Source: Rhodococcus sp. PAMC28707
Lineage (GTDB): Bacteria; Actinomycetota; Actinomycetes; Mycobacteriales; Mycobacteriaceae
Assembly (NCBI RefSeq): GCF_004795915.1
Contig: NZ_CP039253.1
Coordinates: 2,232,001-2,296,000, forward strand
Reading direction: 5' to 3'
DNA length: 64,000 nucleotides
Shown here: one piece after another, positions 30,017-41,389 of the stretch
Position numbering within the stretch: position 1 is the stretch's first letter
Layout: the number at the start of each line of letters is the position of its first letter
Program-made: the position numbers and the translations under genes
Notes under the pieces: generated by a model
The model's input: only the letters and a program-made list of their open reading frames with translations
Databases searched by the model: none
What the model was told of the DNA's origin: nothing

Positions 30017-30571
30017 TTACCCATACGTGTCTCGGGGACCCCTGCCCTTGACGTGGCGATCACCCTTACGCCAACTTTTCGTGGTGGGTCCGGTGATCTT
30101 CAGCGACTTCACGATCCCGTGGCCGACTGCGGCGGCGATCTTGGCCAGAATCTGCGCCTGCATCAAGCGAAGTTGAGTCGCCCACGCCGTCGACTCCGCC
30201 GATATGCTCAAAACGCTGTCCTCGAGCTTGACAGGGACAGCGTGTGCCGCAATATCCTCACCGACGACGGTGGGCCAACGCCCCATCACCGTGCCCTCTG
30301 CCACTTTGTCGGACCATCCACGTTTCTTTGCAATCGATCCGGCCACCGAACCGAGTGTCTGTGGGTCACGATCGTCTGGTCCGGCCCCGGACCATCCGCG
30401 CTTGCGTCGGCCTCGAAGCGCGCGCACTCCACCGCTGGGCGACGACCGTCCATGCCCCACGGACTTACCACTCGCTTTCGCCGCCGCACGTGCGTCCTCG
30501 AGGGCACGTCGAGCAAGATCCACTCCGCGTGGTTCGTTCTCCTGATCTTTGGTTCCGGCATCATCGGTCAT
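30017..30571 (-). CDS. dciA: DciA (DUF721): replicative helicase loader/operator
   Basis: 184 aa. A charged N-terminal half is followed by the DUF721 domain (about 85-165: [43 protein letters not shown]). DciA recruits DnaB helicase in bacteria lacking DnaC. ATG 30571 shares its first base with the recF stop (TGATG); a GTG at 30577 is possible. Same position as Rv0004. Confidence 0.92.
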   Translation of the reverse strand: MTDDAGTKDQENEPRGVDLARRALEDARAAAKASGKSVGHGRSSPSGGVRALRGRRKRGWSGAGPDDRDPQTLGSVAGSIAKKRGWSDKVAEGTVMGRWPTVVGEDIAAHAVPVKLEDSVLSISAESTAWATQLRLMQAQILAKIAAAVGHGIVKSLKITGPTTKSWRKGDRHVKGRGPRDTYG

Positions 30572-31782
30572 CAGCACACGTTTTCATCGAGCGGAGTGAT
30601 GGTGGAGATTCGACCCGAATCTCCCTGAACAGCTTCGACGCCGAAGCGCCTGGCATCAATTTCTGCCGGGATATCCTCGGCGACAGCAGCCGTGATGATT
30701 ACCTGCTCCGCCTCGGAAGCCACTCGTGCAAGCGCACTACGACGTTTTCGATCCAGTTCGGCAAATACGTCGTCGAGCATCAGGACCGGGTCGCTGCCCT
30801 CAGCACGGAGCAGCCCGAAAGACGCCAACCGCAACGACAACGCGAAGGACCACGATTCTCCATGGCTCGCATAGCCTTTCGCCGGCTGATCACCGAGCCC
30901 AAGTTCGAGATCGTCCCGGTGAGGTCCGACCAGGCAGACTCCACGTTCGATCTCACGCGTACGCATCGTCGAAAGTTGATGCAAAAAAGCAGCTTCCAGT
31001 ACCTCGACATCATCGGATTCGGGTTCGCGATTCGGATCCGAGAACTCCGGTGGCAACGCTTCGGCGAGACTGCTTCGGTACTTGACCGTTGCGGGGCGTG
31101 ACTCCGGGGCAATCGACGCGTACGACTCGGCTACATGAGGTGTCAACTCGTGCACCAAGCCGATTCTTGCGGAAAGCAACTCGGCACCATGCGCAGCGAG
31201 ATGCCCATCCCATACATCCAGAGTCGCCAATGCACCAACACCGTCGCTCGAGCTCGAGCCACGTCGCAGGGATCCACCGGCCGTCTTGAGCAATGCCGAT
31301 CGCTGACGGAGAACCTTCTCGTAATCTGCTCTGACAGCGGCCATTCGAGGACGACGCGTCGTCAACAGTTCGTCCAGATACCTACGACGCTCGCCTGGGT
31401 CTCCGCGCACCAACGCGAGATCCTCGGGTGCGAACAACACACTGCGCAGTACCCCCAGGATTTCACGGGGCCGTCGCACCGGAGATCGATTCATTCTTGC
31501 TTTGTTCGCCCGCCCCTCGAGGATCTCGACATCGATCGTCAATTCTCGACCATGATTTATCACCGATGCACCTGCAAAGGCCCGCTCCGCACCTGCTCTG
31601 ATCATCGGCGCATCCGAGGACACACGGTGAGAGGACAAGGTCGACAGGTATCCGAGCGACTCGAGCAGATTCGTCTTTCCATGCCCGTTGGGACCGACGA
31701 ACACCACGGAGCCAGGACCGAGATCAGTGGTGACGTCATCCCACGAACGAAAATCGCGAAGAGTGAACGAACGAACGAACAA
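30571..31782 (-). CDS. recF: RecF: DNA repair ATPase
   Basis: 403 aa SMC-like ATPase. Walker A GPNGHGKT (30-37), signature around [18 protein letters not shown], Walker [13 protein letters not shown]. RecF helps load RecA at gaps. The start codon is TTG at 31782, 2 nt after the gnd stop; no ATG or GTG gives the conserved start ([14 protein letters not shown]). Confidence 0.96.
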   Translation of the reverse strand: MFVRSFTLRDFRSWDDVTTDLGPGSVVFVGPNGHGKTNLLESLGYLSTLSSHRVSSDAPMIRAGAERAFAGASVINHGRELTIDVEILEGRANKARMNRSPVRRPREILGVLRSVLFAPEDLALVRGDPGERRRYLDELLTTRRPRMAAVRADYEKVLRQRSALLKTAGGSLRRGSSSSDGVGALATLDVWDGHLAAHGAELLSARIGLVHELTPHVAESYASIAPESRPATVKYRSSLAEALPPEFSDPNREPESDDVEVLEAAFLHQLSTMRTREIERGVCLVGPHRDDLELGLGDQPAKGYASHGESWSFALSLRLASFGLLRAEGSDPVLMLDDVFAELDRKRRSALARVASEAEQVIITAAVAEDIPAEIDARRFGVEAVQGDSGRISTITPLDENVC

Positions 31783-31784
31783 GG

Positions 31785-32705
31785 CTATTTCTTGGGGTCG
31801 GGTGCTCGAAGTAATTCGTCAGCACCTACCCGCTTGACGGCGTGGCCGCCGAACTGGTTACGAAGAGCGGACACAGCCTTCATAGCGGGCGAATCATCCT
31901 GCCGCGAAGCAAATCTCGCGAACAGTGCGGCCGAGATGACCGGCACTGGGACCGCATGCCTGATCGCCTCTTCCACTGTCCACCTACCTTCGCCGGAGTC
32001 CTCGGTGTAACCGGAGATCTCGCTGAACTCTGGGTCCTGGGCCAAGGCCTGCACGAGCAGATCGAGCAGCCACGAACGAACGACGGTTCCTTTGCTCCAC
32101 GCGCGGAGCACACCCTGGACATCCTGAACGAGCTCTTCTGCCTCGAGCAGCTCGTATCCCTCGGCATAAGCCTGCATGAGACCGTACTCGATGCCGTTGT
32201 GAACCATTTTGGAGTAGTGGCCTGCACCGACCGGACCTGCGTGGACGAACCCGTCGGCACGCTCGCCCTCTGGGCGTAGGGCATCGAAGATCGGAAGGGC
32301 GCGTGCAACGTCATCCTCGGAACCGCCCACCATGAGGCCGTATCCGTTTTCGAGTCCCCAGACACCACCGGACACGCCGGCATCGATGTAACCGATACCT
32401 TTCGCTGCAAGTCGTTCGGCGTTCGCGGCGTCGTCGGTGAACCGCGAGTTGCCACCGTCGATGACCAGATCACCCTTGTCGAGTACCTCGCTCAACGACG
32501 CGATCGTGCTTCGGGTGATGTCACCGGACGGAACCATGACCCACACGACCCGCGGCGCCACCAACGTCTTGGCCAGCTCCTCGAGGGACGGGGCGTCGGT
32601 AACCTCTGGTCTTGGGTCGTACCCGATCACTTCGTGCCCGTGCGCGCGCAGACGCTCGCGCATGTTGAAGCCCATTTTCCCGAGGCCGACCAATCCCAGC
32701 TGCAT
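31785..32705 (-). CDS. gnd: 6-phosphogluconate dehydrogenase, short (GntZ/YqeC) type
   Basis: 306 aa. NAD-binding GLGKMGFNM (7-15), GGNSR, catalytic-lysine region [12 protein letters not shown]. Asp30 after the second beta strand (GYDPRP) suggests NAD+ rather than NADP+ preference. It oxidatively decarboxylates 6-phosphogluconate to ribulose 5-phosphate. Its position between dnaN and recF is typical of Nocardia/Rhodococcus and Streptomyces and absent in Mycobacterium. Confidence 0.93.
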   Translation of the reverse strand: MQLGLVGLGKMGFNMRERLRAHGHEVIGYDPRPEVTDAPSLEELAKTLVAPRVVWVMVPSGDITRSTIASLSEVLDKGDLVIDGGNSRFTDDAANAERLAAKGIGYIDAGVSGGVWGLENGYGLMVGGSEDDVARALPIFDALRPEGERADGFVHAGPVGAGHYSKMVHNGIEYGLMQAYAEGYELLEAEELVQDVQGVLRAWSKGTVVRSWLLDLLVQALAQDPEFSEISGYTEDSGEGRWTVEEAIRHAVPVPVISAALFARFASRQDDSPAMKAVSALRNQFGGHAVKRVGADELLRAPDPKK

Positions 32706-32781
32706 GAGGAGATGTCCTTCTCTAGTGTGCGGATGCCCCTTGGTATCGAGTAAACCTCATCCGCACGTGTTCCGTATCCGA

Positions 32782-33966
32782 TCAGCCAGGTAGTCGAACC
32801 GGCATCAGCAAATACGTGTACGCACTCTGCGGTGCTGGGAACTTGCCCGAAGAATCCGGAACGAGCTCATCCTCGGTGGTCGGACGCAGAACTGCCGGCC
32901 GGCTGGGAGTGGTGAACCCGAACGTTACTTTTTCACTGTGCAGCGAGGACAATCCATCGATCAGGTACCCGGGATTGAAGGCGATCGTCAATGCCTCACC
33001 TTGGAAGTCTGCAAGCAGGCCCTCTTCGGCACGCCCGGCATCGTCACCTCCTGCGGAGAGAAGCACACCTTCGGCCGAGAACTCGAGTCGTACCTGGGCA
33101 CCGCGCTCGGCAACCAACGCGACGCGCTTGATCGCTTCGACGAGCGGAGCGATCTCAACGACCGCGACGGCCGTGTGTTCCGGTGGCAACAGCTGGCGAA
33201 ACTTGGGAAAGTCTGCATCCAGGAGTCGCGTAGTGGTGCGACGACCTTCGCTGATGATTCCCAGCAAGCCGTCGGCGCCGATGGTCGACCCCGAACCCAG
33301 TGCGAGTTCGACGGGTGAGCTCGCATTTCCGACCAACGTCTTCGCGGACTCGGACAGAGTCTTCGCAGGTATGAGAACTTCGGTCGTGATGTCTTCGCCG
33401 ACAGGTGTCCACTCGAGTTCACGGACGGCCAGGCGGAATCGGTCGGTGGCTGCGAGCACGACCTTGGTGCCTGCAATCTCGACTCGGATGCCGGTCAACA
33501 TCGGGAGGGTGTCGTCCTTGCCTGCCGCAACTGCAACCTGCGCGATGGCTTCGGAAAACACCTCCACCGGGACCGATCCGGTCTGCGTCGGCAGCTCGGG
33601 AAGCTGAGGGTAGTCCTCGACGGGCATCGTCGGCAGCGAGAACTTCGCACTGCCGCAGGTGATGAGCACTCGAGTTCCCTCGACACCGACGTCGACGGGT
33701 TTGTTCGGAAGAGACTTCGTAATATCGGCCAGAAGCTTGCCGGAGACCAGGACTCGACCTGCAGTTGCAACCTCAGCAGATACCCGGACCTGGGCTGATA
33801 CCTCGTAGTCGAACCCGGAAACAGTCAGACCCTGCTCGTCGACGGCGAGAAGAACTCCACCGAGAACGGGAACGGGCGGCCTGGACGGGAGGCTTCGAGC
33901 AACCCAGGCAACGGAATCGGAAAAATCTTCGCGAGCAACGCGAAACTTCAGACTTCCAAGCTCCAT
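32782..33966 (-). CDS. dnaN: DNA polymerase III sliding clamp (beta)
   Basis: 394 aa, three clamp domains; ends with the usual [13 protein letters not shown] 33966 is chosen over an upstream in-frame start at 34008 because GAGAGGAAAG lies before it and the conserved N-terminus is [15 protein letters not shown]. The ring-shaped processivity factor for Pol III. Confidence 0.97.
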   Translation of the reverse strand: MELGSLKFRVAREDFSDSVAWVARSLPSRPPVPVLGGVLLAVDEQGLTVSGFDYEVSAQVRVSAEVATAGRVLVSGKLLADITKSLPNKPVDVGVEGTRVLITCGSAKFSLPTMPVEDYPQLPELPTQTGSVPVEVFSEAIAQVAVAAGKDDTLPMLTGIRVEIAGTKVVLAATDRFRLAVRELEWTPVGEDITTEVLIPAKTLSESAKTLVGNASSPVELALGSGSTIGADGLLGIISEGRRTTTRLLDADFPKFRQLLPPEHTAVAVVEIAPLVEAIKRVALVAERGAQVRLEFSAEGVLLSAGGDDAGRAEEGLLADFQGEALTIAFNPGYLIDGLSSLHSEKVTFGFTTPSRPAVLRPTTEDELVPDSSGKFPAPQSAYTYLLMPVRLPG

Positions 33967-34615
33967 CGCTAAAGTCTTTCCTCTCGTTCGGCAGCAGTTC
34001 GTTCCCACAATGTCTGCGGTGAGCGCGACGTGCGCTCATGACCGGTGCATCGAAGAGTCTGACACAACCGAGCAGAAGCACACCGTATGCCCTTCCCGAC
34101 CAACTTGAAAGCCGAACGACGGGGTCGACTGAGCGGGCCCATGGCTCCCGGGTGGGGCCTGTGAACGAATCGTTCCCCAACACCTGTTTTAGAAGAAGGT
34201 CTTTTCAAGAGAAATTCTTAGTATTAATAGGTCCTGTGGAATCTGTGCACCGAGGTATGTACTCCCTGGTCGCCAAGCGTGGTGTCGTGGGGATGAATTC
34301 GGGACCGATCACCAGTGGTGAGCCAACAGCCTGTGGACGAATCACATCGATTCACAGGGTCCCACAATCCATCCCCAGATCCAGCCGGTTATCCACACGG
34401 TTATCCACAGGTGTGAATCATTCGAACGGAGTCCTGAAAGCACGGATTTTTTGGCATCCGGGGACCGAAAATTGACCGAAAATTTGTTACGAAGAGTGGC
34501 ATAAGTCGCTCGAGGGGCACGGTTGAGTGCTGTGGAGTGCGCTCAACCGTGCCGGCGCGGGTAGCCGCGGGGTAAGTGGAAGAGAAACCCGCTCAGCGAC
34601 GAAACGGACTGCTCG
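33967..34615. other. oriC: oriC: chromosomal replication origin, dnaA-dnaN intergenic region
   Basis: 649 bp between dnaN and dnaA, the origin position in Mycobacteriales. Consensus DnaA boxes TTATCCACA lie at 34389-34397 and 34401-34409, with a near-consensus TGTGGACGA at 34332-34340. An AT-rich block lies at 34185-34230. A perfect tandem 11-mer GACCGAAAATT lies at 34463-34473 and 34474-34484. The AT-rich block and the tandem 11-mers flank the boxes on opposite sides, and either could be the unwinding element. Confidence 0.9.
34516..34553 (-). terminator. Hairpin downstream of dnaA
   Basis: 12-bp stem GGCACGGTTGAG/CTCAACCGTGCC with a 14-nt loop, 60-100 bp past the dnaA stop. No T-tract. It would separate dnaA transcription from oriC. 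Confidence 0.65.
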
Positions 34616-36148
34616 TCAGCGCTTGGACCGCTGCTTCACTCGAGCGGTCAGCTCTTGGACCTGGTCGTACACCTTGCGCCGCTCGGTCATCTCTTTACGG
34701 ATCTTCTTATCCGCGTACATGACAGTTGTGTGATCTCGGCCGAATGTCTGCCCGATCTTGGGCAGTGACAAGTCGGTGAGTTCACGGCAGAGATACATGG
34801 CAATCTGCCTGGCCATCGCGAGCGCACGCGCTTTACCTGGTCCACAGAGGTCGTCGATCGAGGTGTCGAAGTATTCCGCCGTAACGGCCATGATCGTCGC
34901 GGCATTGATCTCGAGGCTCGACGAGTCGGGCATCAAGTCTCGAAGGACCACCTCTGCCAGAGTGAGATCCAGCGCCTGACCGTTCAGCGACGCAAATGCC
35001 GTGACACGGATCAACGCGCCCTCCAGTTCACGGATATTGCGCTCGATCCGACTGGCTATCAGCTCGAGGACATCGTGCGGAACATCGAGACGATCCATCC
35101 GAGCCTTCTTGCTGAGGATGGCGATGCGAGTCTCGAGCTCCGGCGGTTGAACGTCGGTGATCAGGCCCCACTCGAATCGAGTGCGTAGACGCTCCTCGAG
35201 GGTCGCCAGCTGTTTCGGGGGGCGATCGGAGGAGACGACGATCTGCTTGTTCGCGTTGTGCAGTGTGTTGAAGGTGTGGAAAAACTCTTCCTGGATACCT
35301 TCTTTACCTTCGATGAACTGAATGTCGTCGACCAGGAGTACGTCGGTCTCCCGATATCGGCGTTTGAACGCCACCTTGCGGTCGTCACGAAGACTGTTGA
35401 TGAAGTCGTTGGTGAACTCTTCGGTCGAGACGTACTTCACGCGCATGCCTGGAAAGAGGCGCTGCGCATAGTGGCCGGCAGCGTGGAGCAAGTGCGTTTT
35501 ACCGAGCCCGGACGCGCCCCATATGAACAAAGGGTTGTAAGCGCGAGCAGGTGCTTCAGCAATGGCGACTGCCGCCGCATGGGCAAATCGATTCGATGCG
35601 CCGATGACGAAAGTGTCGAAGGTGTACTTCGAGTTGAGGCTTTGTGCCCCGGACGTCGACGAAGTGGTCGTCGGCGGCTTGGTGAAGTACGTAGGCCACG
35701 AGTTCTGCACACTTGCCAGTGCTTCACGCTCGTCGTCCACTTCCTCGTAGTCGGCAGTTTCCGAGTCGGACGGATCGTCATCGGTGCTGGTGAGGAAGCG
35801 TCTCCGGTAAGTCGGGGTGCTCGTTGCCTCCGAATACCGCGGTTGCTCAGGCTCGTGTTTCTCTTCTTCGGGTGCTGAAATTCGCACCCCTAGGCCTTCG
35901 ACGCCCTGGCCGAGGTGACGGCCGAGCGCGTTCAGTATCGGTTCTCGCAGGTCTCGCTCTATCGCTTCCTGCGCAAAAGACGAAGGAACCGCCAGCAATG
36001 CGAAGCCTTGAGTCAGGGTAAGGGGCTCGACGAGAGCGAGCCATGCCTTTTGCCCTTTGGTCAGAGGTTGACCACTGTGGCGGTCGGACGTCAAATCCGT
36101 GACTACCTCTGGCCAGATACGCGCCAGCGCATCCGGATCCTTGTTCAC
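34616..36148 (-). CDS. dnaA: DnaA: chromosomal replication initiator
   Basis: 510 aa from GTG 36148. N-terminal DnaB/DciA-interaction domain, variable acidic linker (about 95-165), AAA+ domain with Walker A GASGLGKT (211-218) and [12 protein letters not shown], and C-terminal DNA-binding domain with the signature [10 protein letters not shown]. The frame is open to 36385, but GGGGAGG lies 5 nt before GTG 36148 and the resulting N-terminus ([12 protein letters not shown]) and length fit the family. Confidence 0.97.
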   Translation of the reverse strand: MNKDPDALARIWPEVVTDLTSDRHSGQPLTKGQKAWLALVEPLTLTQGFALLAVPSSFAQEAIERDLREPILNALGRHLGQGVEGLGVRISAPEEEKHEPEQPRYSEATSTPTYRRRFLTSTDDDPSDSETADYEEVDDEREALASVQNSWPTYFTKPPTTTSSTSGAQSLNSKYTFDTFVIGASNRFAHAAAVAIAEAPARAYNPLFIWGASGLGKTHLLHAAGHYAQRLFPGMRVKYVSTEEFTNDFINSLRDDRKVAFKRRYRETDVLLVDDIQFIEGKEGIQEEFFHTFNTLHNANKQIVVSSDRPPKQLATLEERLRTRFEWGLITDVQPPELETRIAILSKKARMDRLDVPHDVLELIASRIERNIRELEGALIRVTAFASLNGQALDLTLAEVVLRDLMPDSSSLEINAATIMAVTAEYFDTSIDDLCGPGKARALAMARQIAMYLCRELTDLSLPKIGQTFGRDHTTVMYADKKIRKEMTERRKVYDQVQELTARVKQRSKR

Positions 36149-36808
36149 GGTGCCTCCCCATTCGGACGTGCCATTGAAGCGAAAGTGCATGTCGTCGACA
36201 GCACGTGCCGCGGACATTGCCTTCGAAAGATGCTGTTGTTTCACGCTCGCACCGCATCGAAGTCCGATATCGTCGCCGTCGATCGCGAGTTCATCGGGGA
36301 ACCACAGCCGGAAGTGCAACGTATCGGGTGCGGACGTGCCGCGTACGAATATGCCATTGGTTCGTGTTTCCACACAATTATCCACAGGTGTGGATGAACG
36401 ACATCGGTGTCACCCCGATGGACGACATTTTTCGGAAATCGTCATTCTCGAGAGTCTTGACCAGGACTTTTGGCAAATACGAAATCCTCGAGTTACAGGT
36501 TTCGCACGAAGACCCGACAGAGAACGCCCCTGAGAGTGGTTATCAACACCCCTTGTTCCCCAGGCCTGGGGATGAATTACACCGATGTGACGCAGGGTCG
36601 TATGATTGGACGGGTTTGACCACCGCTGAGTCGATCAGTACTGTCGAACAGTCACCCATGGCGAGGTGGCCGATGCTTGCTGGCTGCTTACAGTCTGTGT
36701 TCACTCGGATTTCTCGCTTTTGGGGTGTAAACGAGTTCGACCGAACTCGCTACCAACCGTTTTGGACACTTCAGAGTAAGTGTCTTTGATTTTCGAGGAG
36801 TGTTCACC
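36149..36808. promoter_or_regulatory. dnaA-rpmH divergent intergenic region with DnaA boxes
   Basis: 660 bp with no further gene. A consensus DnaA box TTATCCACA (36378-36386) and TGTGGATGA (36389-36397) form an inverted pair about 230 bp before dnaA. On the minus strand the box overlaps GATAAT, a possible dnaA -10, which would allow autoregulation. Confidence 0.7.
36616..36644 (+). promoter_or_regulatory. Predicted housekeeping promoter for rpmH-rnpA
   Basis: TTGACC (36616-36621), 17-bp spacer, TACTGT (36639-36644), a good match to the primary sigma factor consensus, about 165 bp before the rpmH start. Confidence 0.6.
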
Positions 36809-36952
36809 GTGGCCAAGGGCAAGCGGACGTTCCAGCCGAACAACCGACGCCGCGCGCGTGTTCACGGCTTCCGTCTTCGTATGCGTACGCGTGCAGGTCG
36901 TGCAATCGTGTCGGCACGTCGCGGCAAGGGCCGCAAGGAACTAACCGCCTAA
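36809..36952 (+). CDS. rpmH: 50S ribosomal protein L34
   Basis: 47 aa, highly basic, [20 protein letters not shown] to [10 protein letters not shown], full length for actinobacterial L34. GTG start with GAGGAG at 36795-36800. First gene of the rpmH-rnpA-yidD-yidC-jag cluster. Confidence 0.97.
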   Translation: MAKGKRTFQPNNRRRARVHGFRLRMRTRAGRAIVSARRGKGRKELTA

Positions 36953-36983
36953 TCCATGTTCGTCTGAGTTTACGGAGCTCGGG

Positions 36984-37364
36984 GTGTTACCTGAGCCGCA
37001 CAGACTGCACCGAAGCGCTGATTTCACACGCGCGGTGCGTCGAGGCCGCCGAATGGGTAGACAAGACTTGGTCGTTCACGCCTACACGCGTGACGATGCA
37101 AGTTCTGTTTTCAGTGTCGGCGAACCTAGATTCGGATTGATCGTGAGCAAAGCTGTCGGGCCGGCGGTAACTCGTCATCGAGTTGCGCGCCGGCTTCGGC
37201 ATATCTGTTCGGAGATACTCCTGGAAGTACCCGAGAGTTGCGATGTCGTTATTCGCGCACTTCCCGGTTCTGCGACCTTGTCGTCGAAAGATCTGCAGCG
37301 ACAGGTTCGTTCCGGATTGAAGAAGCTGGGATACCTCGGAGCGGTCAGAGATATGAATTCATGA
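36984..37364 (+). CDS. rnpA: Ribonuclease P protein component
   Basis: 126 aa. RnpA fold with FGLIVSKAVG and the basic helix RHRVARRLRH (RNR motif variant). Binds RNase P RNA to process tRNA 5' ends. GTG start with GGAG 6 nt upstream; its stop overlaps the yidD ATG (ATGA). Confidence 0.95.
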   Translation: MLPEPHRLHRSADFTRAVRRGRRMGRQDLVVHAYTRDDASSVFSVGEPRFGLIVSKAVGPAVTRHRVARRLRHICSEILLEVPESCDVVIRALPGSATLSSKDLQRQVRSGLKKLGYLGAVRDMNS

Positions 37365-37684
37365 AATTTCTACGCCTCGTCCGGTCGTTCCCCGCGCGGA
37401 TCCTGATCTTATTTATAGAGCTCTACCGCACCTATGTGTCTCCGCTCAGACTTCCCACCTGCCGTTTCTCCCCCACGTGTAGTGAGTACGCAGTCGAAGC
37501 GTTGAAGACGCATGGTGCCATCAAAGGAACCTTGTTAGCTATCGCGCGGCTACTGAAATGCGCGCCCTGGCACTCTGGAGGCTGGGACCCGGTGCCCGAT
37601 CGCGGGTCATGGCGGGTACGCAAGCAGACTTCCACCGAAGATAGCCACGATCTCGCGATAGTGGACGAACAGAGGAGTACATAG
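37361..37684 (+). CDS. yidD: YidD membrane-insertion efficiency factor
   Basis: 107 aa. Amphipathic N-terminus and the conserved cysteine motif [15 protein letters not shown], then [11 protein letters not shown]. Helps YidC insert membrane proteins. ATG 37361 overlaps the rnpA stop, although the frame is open upstream. Confidence 0.95.
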   Translation: MKFLRLVRSFPARILILFIELYRTYVSPLRLPTCRFSPTCSEYAVEALKTHGAIKGTLLAIARLLKCAPWHSGGWDPVPDRGSWRVRKQTSTEDSHDLAIVDEQRST

Positions 37685-37688
37685 AGCC

Positions 37689-38795
37689 GTGCTGGATTTC
37701 ATCTATTATCCGGTCTCCTGGATTCTCTGGGTATGGCACAAGGTGTTCGGTGCCGTCCTCGGAGCGGACAACGGCTTTGCATGGGCCTTGTCCGTAGTGT
37801 TCCTCGTGTTCACTTTGCGATTGATTCTGTACAAGCCGTTCGTCAAGCAGGTTCGCACCACGCGTCAGATGCAGGAACTGCAGCCTCAGATCAAGGCTTT
37901 GCAGAAGAAATACGGCAAAGACAAGCAGCGCTTGGCCGTGGAGATGCAGAAGCTCCAAAAAGAGCACGGATTCAACCCCATTATGGGTTGCTTGCCGGTC
38001 CTGGCGCAGGCACCCGTGTTCATCGGCTTGTTCCACGTTCTGCGCTCGTTCAACCGTACGGGTACTGGGGTCGGTCAGCTGGGCCTTGATCCAGCGGTCA
38101 ACCGTACGATTCCGAACTACGCGTTCGATGTCGCCGATGTGAACTCCTTCCTGGATGCCCGACTCTTCGGCGCCCCGATCTCGGCCTGGATCACGATGCC
38201 GAAGGCACAGCTGGACGCCTTCGCAAACCCCGAGCTCGGTTTGGGGATCCCGTCTATCTGGACGATCGTCGCTGTTGCAGTGCCGCTGATGATCATCGCC
38301 AGCATCGCAACGCACTTCAACTCGCGCGCTTCGGTCGCCCGACAAAGCGCAGCGGCTGCGGCCAATCCGCAGTCCGCGATCATGAACAAGCTTGCTTTGT
38401 ACGTGTTCCCCTTGGGTGTTCTCGTCGGTGGACCCTTCCTCCCGATCGCCATCCTGCTGTACTGGGTCTCCAACAACGGCTGGACCTACGCCCAGCAGCA
38501 CATTGTGTTCGCGAAGATCGACAAGGAAGAAGCAGAGAAGAAGCAGCAGGCCATCGAGAAGCGAACCGAGAATGCGCCCAAGCCCGGTGTGAAGCCGCCT
38601 GCCAAGCCGAAGCCGGGTGCACGCCCCAAGCTCTCGAAGCTCCCGCCCGCCACTCTTGACACTTCCGATGCGGTGACCACAGCGGATGACGTATCTTCTG
38701 CTAGTTCGACTGCACCCGACGGCTCACAGCCACAGAAGCCCACCCAGCCGAAATCTCAGGCGAACCGTAGTAAAGCCAAGCGCAAGCGACGCTGA
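37689..38795 (+). CDS. yidC: YidC membrane protein insertase
   Basis: 368 aa, five transmembrane helices, no large periplasmic domain (short Gram-positive form). Groove arginine Arg44 ([11 protein letters not shown]), a cytoplasmic hairpin coiled coil (about 50-90) and [16 protein letters not shown]. The C-terminal tail is basic and Pro/Ala-rich ([15 protein letters not shown]), typical of ribosome-binding tails. GTG start. Confidence 0.96.
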   Translation: MLDFIYYPVSWILWVWHKVFGAVLGADNGFAWALSVVFLVFTLRLILYKPFVKQVRTTRQMQELQPQIKALQKKYGKDKQRLAVEMQKLQKEHGFNPIMGCLPVLAQAPVFIGLFHVLRSFNRTGTGVGQLGLDPAVNRTIPNYAFDVADVNSFLDARLFGAPISAWITMPKAQLDAFANPELGLGIPSIWTIVAVAVPLMIIASIATHFNSRASVARQSAAAAANPQSAIMNKLALYVFPLGVLVGGPFLPIAILLYWVSNNGWTYAQQHIVFAKIDKEEAEKKQQAIEKRTENAPKPGVKPPAKPKPGARPKLSKLPPATLDTSDAVTTADDVSSASSTAPDGSQPQKPTQPKSQANRSKAKRKRR

Positions 38796-38824
38796 GACGC
38801 ATCGAAGACAAGGACACCAAGCAC

Positions 38825-39463
38825 ATGTCTGCAGATACCGACGAAGTGACCAACCCCGACGAAGCAGTGAATGCTGGGGACGTAGCGAGTGAAATCGTGG
38901 CAGTCGATGCCGAAACGGATCCGAGTGAGGGCGAGGTAGTCAAGGTGACTGCCGTCGACAGTGTGTCTGACGAAGACTCGGACTCGGACGATGAGGATTC
39001 CGAAGACTATCTGGTCGAGGAAGGCGAGATTGCCGGGGACTACCTCGAGCAGCTTCTCGATGTTCTCGATTTCGATGGAGATATCGACCTCGATGTCGAA
39101 GGTGATCGCGCGATCGTCAGCATCGATGGTGGAGATGATCTGACGAAGCTCGTCGGACGTAAGGGTGAGATCCTCGATGCCCTCCAAGAACTGACTCGAC
39201 TCGCCGTGCAGCAATCGACGGGCGAGCGAAGCAAGCTGATGCTCGACGTAGCGGGCTGGCGCGCGAACCGCCGGAGCGTATTGAGCGCTTTGGGTATCGA
39301 GGCGTCGAAGCGTGTTCTCGAAAGTGGCGAGCGTGAAGAGTTGGACCCTATGACCCCTTTCGAGCGGAAGATCGTGCACGACGCGGTAGCCACGGTCGAC
39401 GGTGTCGAAAGTGAAAGTACTGGTGTCGAACCGTCGCGACGGGTAGTTGTCGTCAAGTCCTGA
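38825..39463 (+). CDS. jag: Jag/KhpB RNA-binding protein (KH plus R3H)
   Basis: 212 aa. Acidic N-terminal 65 residues (DEDSDSDDEDSEDY), KH domain with GRKG loop (LVGRKGEILDALQ) and C-terminal R3H domain (MTPFERKIVHDAV). Post-transcriptional regulator linked to cell size in other Gram-positives. 29 bp after yidC; an intrinsic terminator follows. Confidence 0.94.
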   Translation: MSADTDEVTNPDEAVNAGDVASEIVAVDAETDPSEGEVVKVTAVDSVSDEDSDSDDEDSEDYLVEEGEIAGDYLEQLLDVLDFDGDIDLDVEGDRAIVSIDGGDDLTKLVGRKGEILDALQELTRLAVQQSTGERSKLMLDVAGWRANRRSVLSALGIEASKRVLESGEREELDPMTPFERKIVHDAVATVDGVESESTGVEPSRRVVVVKS

Positions 39464-39475
39464 ATTGATGAATTG

Positions 39476-39505
39476 AAAGGCCCCCGGCTTCGGTCGGGGG
39501 CCTTT
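39476..39505 (+). terminator. Intrinsic terminator after jag
   Basis: Stem AAAGGCCCCCG/CGGGGGCCTTT (11 bp) with an 8-nt loop, followed by T-rich TTTCTTGTT. Ends the rpmH-jag operon. Confidence 0.92.
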
Positions 39506-39569
39506 CTTGTTCGGTGAGTAGGGCTGAGCCGACGGGAACTACAGCAGTGTTATTAGTCCGGGAGGGTTG

Positions 39570-39583
39570 GTTTCACGTGAAAC
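39570..39583. promoter_or_regulatory. parS: parS site 1
   Basis: GTTTCACGTGAAAC, perfect palindromic ParB-binding core, 110 bp after jag. Confidence 0.92.
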
Positions 39584-39640
39584 TTGGTATGCACCCGAAA
39601 CGTCACTGTGACGGCAGCGTGCGATGGAGGCGCCCCTCAT

Positions 39641-39654
39641 GTTTCACGTGAAAC
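39641..39654. promoter_or_regulatory. parS: parS site 2
   Basis: GTTTCACGTGAAAC, perfect core preceded by T, 71 bp from site 1. Confidence 0.92.
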
Positions 39655-41180
39655 CGCAAATTGTGTCGACTAACTATGCAGGCGAGATTGGCGTAGGGAC
39701 GACCCCTCCCGTCGCCGCTCCAGGATTTGCAAACATCTCCGAATGACCTGTTTTTTCTTGCAACCCTCGAGACCTGCCGGCATTTGCGACACGCGTTCTC
39801 AGGTCGGTGTGGAGAAGATCGGACAGTCGAACTGGACCGGGTGACATTGCGCGCGGGCTCCATGTGTATCGGTGGGAAATAGATGGCGCTGCCGCGACCG
39901 TGGGAGCGCAGCTACTCGACAAACCGCTCTCTGTCACTGCCTAGAAGATCGTCGCTTTGGCGTTTCGGTTCGCATGAATGCCCGGGCCGCGATCTCGGCG
40001 GGACGTGGGCCGCAGTATTCAGGCACTATCCCAACCACGTTCTACCAACAGGGTGGTGAAGTAGTGGAAGCCCGTGCCCCATGAGATATTTCGTACAGCG
40101 CTGATCCTGCTGTATCCGTTGGGCTGCTGATACTTGCGCAGAAGTGGTCGGTACGAGGGTGAGTGCTCGAGCTCGAATCGAAGTCGATAATCATGCGGGC
40201 GCCTTACTGTCGAGTGTCACAAGAAGTGGTCGTGGTCGGGCGGGACATGTGCACTCTCTGTATCGCCTGCGAGGAGGATGGGCCGGTTTGGATTTCGAAC
40301 CTTGATCCGGCTTCACATGGCGGTTTCCGGTGTTTGGGCATTGCGAGTCGCAGACCGACAATTCCAATCGACCTCATTGCTGCCGCGGGACGTTTGTCGT
40401 AGTGGAGTTGTGTGGAGAGCACGTGGGCTGGATATGCGGCCTGGGCGGACTGAGGGCGAGGGTCGGTGCATTCGTTTGCAGGGTGAGCGGATTGCTTCCG
40501 CTTGCCTCGAGGGGCCGGGTGTGTAGTTGGTCGCGACCAATGCTTCTTCTTTTGTCGCAGGGCCCCCTTTTGACGTTGTAGTCGGTCGAAGTCATTGCCC
40601 ACGTTGGGGTCTTCGACCACGTGCTCGGTGTTAAAGGTGTGGGTGTTGACCCGGGTTTCGGTTGCACTGTCGGTTAGCGCTCGAGCGAGTCGGGTCCGTG
40701 GGTCGTGAGTCCATCGGAGTAATGCTCCAGAACGAGTTCCTCATCGCGCCGACCCGCCATCGCGACGATGCATGACGGGGGCTGCATCAGTGCGCTTACC
40801 GTTTGTAGCAGTTGTGACGCCAGTCGGTGTGGGCTGATCCCCTTTCGGTCAAACCGGTGCACTCATGTGCGTTAGGGGTTGGTCGCCGTGCAGCAGGTGA
40901 TCTGCCATCGAGTGCGGTCGGTATCCGTCCGCCTGTCCCCTCGCATCACTCGGTGCACTCGGATCAGGTCTCTCTGAATGCAGATTCTTTGATGAGCCAT
41001 CCGGCTGGTGGTTGACGAAGACAATCCCGTCCAGACTCAGCGGACTGTCCGGGCTTGGTACCCACGATCTCCTTGACTGCAATTGTGGTCCGCTCGAGGC
41101 CGACGGTGGAGCGGATCGGCTACTGGCTTCCCGTTCGGATTCTGTCTGCTCGAACTGCGGCGCATCCTTCGTTTGCCCAT

Positions 41181-41194
41181 GTTTCACGTGAAAC
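41181..41194. promoter_or_regulatory. parS: parS site 3
   Basis: GTTTCACGTGAAAC, perfect core in the gene-free interval before the IS element. Confidence 0.92.
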
Positions 41195-41375
41195 GTTCCA
41201 GCGGGAGGTGTCCCTTTGCCGGGTTCAGCTCCTGCGTCACGTCAGCCTCTGTGCTGTGCTTGGACGTTCGGATGATTGGTGCATCGACAGGCCTGTTGTC
41301 GAGTAGTCGACTTGTCGTCTACCTCTTGTCGTCGCTTCTCCCCCAGGCACATTGTGCAAGAAGTTGGCATTGGGC

Positions 41376-41389
41376 GTTTTTCGTGAAAC
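41376..41389. promoter_or_regulatory. Degenerate parS-like site
   Basis: GTTTTTCGTGAAAC: right half-site intact, two substitutions in the left half. Possibly a decayed site. Confidence 0.4.

Noticed and set aside
40204-41187. Possible decayed protein remnants on the minus strand (40204-40620, 40674-40862, 40849-41187)
   Set aside because: A faint resemblance between segments near 40840 and 44400 (xRxGI motif) was too weak to call a shared ancestor or a gene.
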